Assembly: GCF_002498315.1 (NCBI RefSeq)
Contig: NZ_DAGX01000002.1
Coordinates: forward strand, 466,836 to 530,835
DNA from: Methanofollis sp. UBA420
GTDB taxonomy: Archaea; Halobacteriota; Methanomicrobia; Methanomicrobiales; Methanofollaceae
Length of the DNA stretch: 64,000 bases
Direction of reading: 5' to 3'
The first letter of the stretch is position 1. Each line of letters opens with the position of its first letter. Shown here one piece after another: positions 62,377-64,000 of this stretch. The translations under genes were made by a program, and so were the position numbers. The notes under the pieces are model-generated. The model was not told the DNA's origin, did not search any database, and saw only the letters and a program-made list of their open reading frames with translations.

Positions 62377-64000
62377 ATGACCGAGGAGAAGATGACCCCT
62401 GCCATGCGGCAGTTCTATGCGATGAAGGAAAAACATCCTGACTGTGTCATTTTTTTCCGCATGGGGGACTTTTACGAGACATTCGGTCATGACGCCGAGA
62501 TCGTCTCCCGCGAACTCGACATCGTGCTCACCTCGCGGGGCAAGGACAGGGAGGGGGAGAAGATGCCCCTCGCCGGCGTGCCCTATCATGCGGCAGACAC
62601 CTACGTCTCCCGCCTCGTCGCGAAGGGCTACCGGGTTGCCGTCTGCGAGCAACTCGAGGACCCGAAGAAGGCGAAGGGTATCGTGAAGAGGGGCGTTGTC
62701 CGGGTGATCACCCCCGGCACGGTCATCGACGCCTCCATGATCGCCTCGCCGGGGGCGCGGTACCTGATGTCCCTCTGCCCGAATGGTGCGGATTTCGGCC
62801 TCGCCTTCCTGGACATCTCCACAGGCGAGTTCTTCGTCGAGGAGTGCAGGGACGGCGGCGAGGTCGTCTCCGAGGTGGAGAGGTACAGGCCGCAGGAGTG
62901 CATCGTCCCCGGCACCCTCACCGGCGATCTTTGCGAGCGTTTCTCCGCCCAGGGCGTCCTCCTCACCCCCTATGAGGAGGGGGCGTTCGCGGCCGGGCGG
63001 GCGCGGCAGGTTCTCCTCGACCGCTTCGGCACCGTCTCCCTCGAGGGCTTCGGCTGCGAGGGGATGGAGGCGGCGGTCAGGGCCGCCGGCGCCGCCCTCA
63101 GGTACGCCACCGAGACCCAGTTCTCCGACCTCTCCCATATCACCGGCCTCTCTGTGCGGTCCACCGCCGAGAGGATGTCCCTGGATGCGATCACCCTCCG
63201 GAACCTCGAGGTCACCGAGACGATCCGGGGAGAGGGGAAGGAGGGGACGCTCCTCCATGTTCTGGACAGGACGCGGACCTCGATGGGGAGCAGGACGATG
63301 CGGGCGTACCTGGTCAACCCCCTCCTCGACAGGGCAGAGATCGACGCACGCCTCGACGCCGTCGAGTACTTTGTCGGGAACACCCCGGCACGGGAGACCT
63401 TCCAGGACCTCCTCCGCGGCTGTGCGGACATCGAGAGGATCGCGGGCAGGATCGCCTACGGGAACGCGACGCCCCGCGACCTCGTCACCCTCAGGACGTC
63501 CTTCGAGACCGTGCCGGAGGTGAAAGAGACCCTGCAGGGCGATCTCCCCCTGCGGGTCAGGGAGGCAATCGACCAGATCTCCGACTTCCCCGCGGTCAGG
63601 GACCTCATCGCCCGCGCGATCGTCGACGACCCGCCGGCGAACCTCAAGGGCGGCGGCGTGATCAGGGAGGGCTACAGCCCGGAACTCGACGAACTGAAGG
63701 GCCTCTCCGGGTCGGGGAAGGACTGGATTGCGGAGTACCAGCAGAAGGAGAGGGAGAGGACAGGGATCAAGTCCCTGAAGGTGCGGTACAACCGGGTCTT
63801 CGGCTACTACATCGAGGTGACGAAGCCGAACCTCCCCCTCGTGCCGGACGACTATGACCGGAAGCAGACGACCGCAAATGGCGAGAGGTTCACCACCCCG
63901 GACCTGCGGGAGAAGGAGATGCTCATCACCAATGCCGAGGAGCGCCTCCTCTCCCTGGAGGCCGAACTCTTTGCGGACCTCGTCGCCACCCTCGCCGCAT
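62377..64000 (+). CDS. mutS: MutS DNA mismatch-repair protein, N-terminal part (runs off the window)
   Basis: The first 541 residues of a bacterial-type MutS. The mismatch-binding domain begins TPAMRQFYAMKEKHPDCVIFFRMGDFYETF, where the F-x-E motif is FYET. The connector domain has FGLAFLDISTGEFF, and the core/lever domain includes TRTSMGSRTMRAYL and GYYIEVTK. The ATPase domain lies beyond the window. MutS1 would bind base mismatches. Its presence next to UvrABC indicates that the organism acquired or kept bacterial-type repair. Confidence 0.95.
   Translation, partial: MTEEKMTPAMRQFYAMKEKHPDCVIFFRMGDFYETFGHDAEIVSRELDIVLTSRGKDREGEKMPLAGVPYHAADTYVSRLVAKGYRVAVCEQLEDPKKAKGIVKRGVVRVITPGTVIDASMIASPGARYLMSLCPNGADFGLAFLDISTGEFFVEECRDGGEVVSEVERYRPQECIVPGTLTGDLCERFSAQGVLLTPYEEGAFAAGRARQVLLDRFGTVSLEGFGCEGMEAAVRAAGAALRYATETQFSDLSHITGLSVRSTAERMSLDAITLRNLEVTETIRGEGKEGTLLHVLDRTRTSMGSRTMRAYLVNPLLDRAEIDARLDAVEYFVGNTPARETFQDLLRGCADIERIAGRIAYGNATPRDLVTLRTSFETVPEVKETLQGDLPLRVREAIDQISDFPAVRDLIARAIVDDPPANLKGGGVIREGYSPELDELKGLSGSGKDWIAEYQQKERERTGIKSLKVRYNRVFGYYIEVTKPNLPLVPDDYDRKQTTANGERFTTPDLREKEMLITNAEERLLSLEAELFADLVATLAA

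Overview
The window reads as a chromosomal segment of a GC-rich methanogenic archaeon, most likely of the order Methanomicrobiales (Methanofollis or Methanoculleus type). This placement is inference. It rests on archaeal TATA boxes about 25-30 nt before many starts (several apparently leaderless), short archaeal lipoproteins, a probable DUF1894 protein, AbrB-PhoU fusion regulators, a monofunctional CooS carbon monoxide dehydrogenase, and bacterial-type UvrABC and MutS repair genes in an otherwise archaeal background. No rRNA and no CRISPR array were found. One tRNA gene (Thr, anticodon TGT) is present.

Layout. 1-1.83 kb (minus): a CARF-like sensor, a PIN nuclease and a HAD hydrolase in overlapping order. 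2.1-5.2 kb: an iron/cobalamin-type ABC importer. 5.3-18.6 kb: mostly housekeeping and envelope genes (lipoproteins, YbjQ, a beta-lactamase-fold/rhodanese fusion, fasciclin protein, YyaL, purine permease, PEBP, MFS exporter, rubrerythrin-like protein, Fe-S-less MutY homologue, beta-propeller protein, DUF427, flavin-binding split barrel). 19.0-28.7 kb: a tex/hypoxanthine-glycosylase/ferric-reductase-like operon divergent from uvrA-uvrC-uvrB. 29.2-33.2 kb: a second fasciclin gene and a four-gene partner-switching signalling operon (STAS, SpoIIE-type phosphatase with a membrane sensor, RsbW-type kinase, and STAS fused to an unknown domain). 33.2-36.9 kb: methyltransferase, FKBP lipoprotein, DEAD-box helicase, DUF1894.

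37.18-44.13 kb is best explained as a ~7 kb integrated replicon. A tyrosine integrase lies next to an 11-bp attL. The matching attR lies exactly in the 3' end of tRNA-Thr. Inside are a ribbon-helix-helix-like protein, a primase-polymerase/ATPase of the NrS-1 type, small unknown genes, a divergent DUF2080 pair under tandem GTTATAAC operators, and a ~500-bp noncoding segment with hairpins, iteron-like repeats and a 19-bp inverted repeat that looks like a replication origin.

44.2-53.7 kb: a YkgJ cysteine-cluster protein, a wrbA remnant, a family 2 glycosyltransferase, thioredoxin, an AbrB-PhoU regulator divergent from pstS-pstCA(fused)-pstB-phoU, and an encapsulin-type ferritin. 53.7-58.7 kb: an ACT-ACT-metallohydrolase fusion, a methyltransferase, a 35-residue basic protein, a small zinc-ribbon membrane protein, a SET-domain protein, cyclophilin and a HEAT-repeat protein. 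58.7-62.1 kb: the CO dehydrogenase operon cooF-cooS-cooC. The window ends inside mutS.

Four intergenic gaps (18.6, 28.7, 34.5 and 52.9 kb) hold copies of one composite repeat family built from small hairpin modules. The observations I rank highest are the sigma-factor-free partner-switching operon, the tRNA-integrated PrimPol replicon with its candidate origin, the CARF-PIN pair and the composite repeats.
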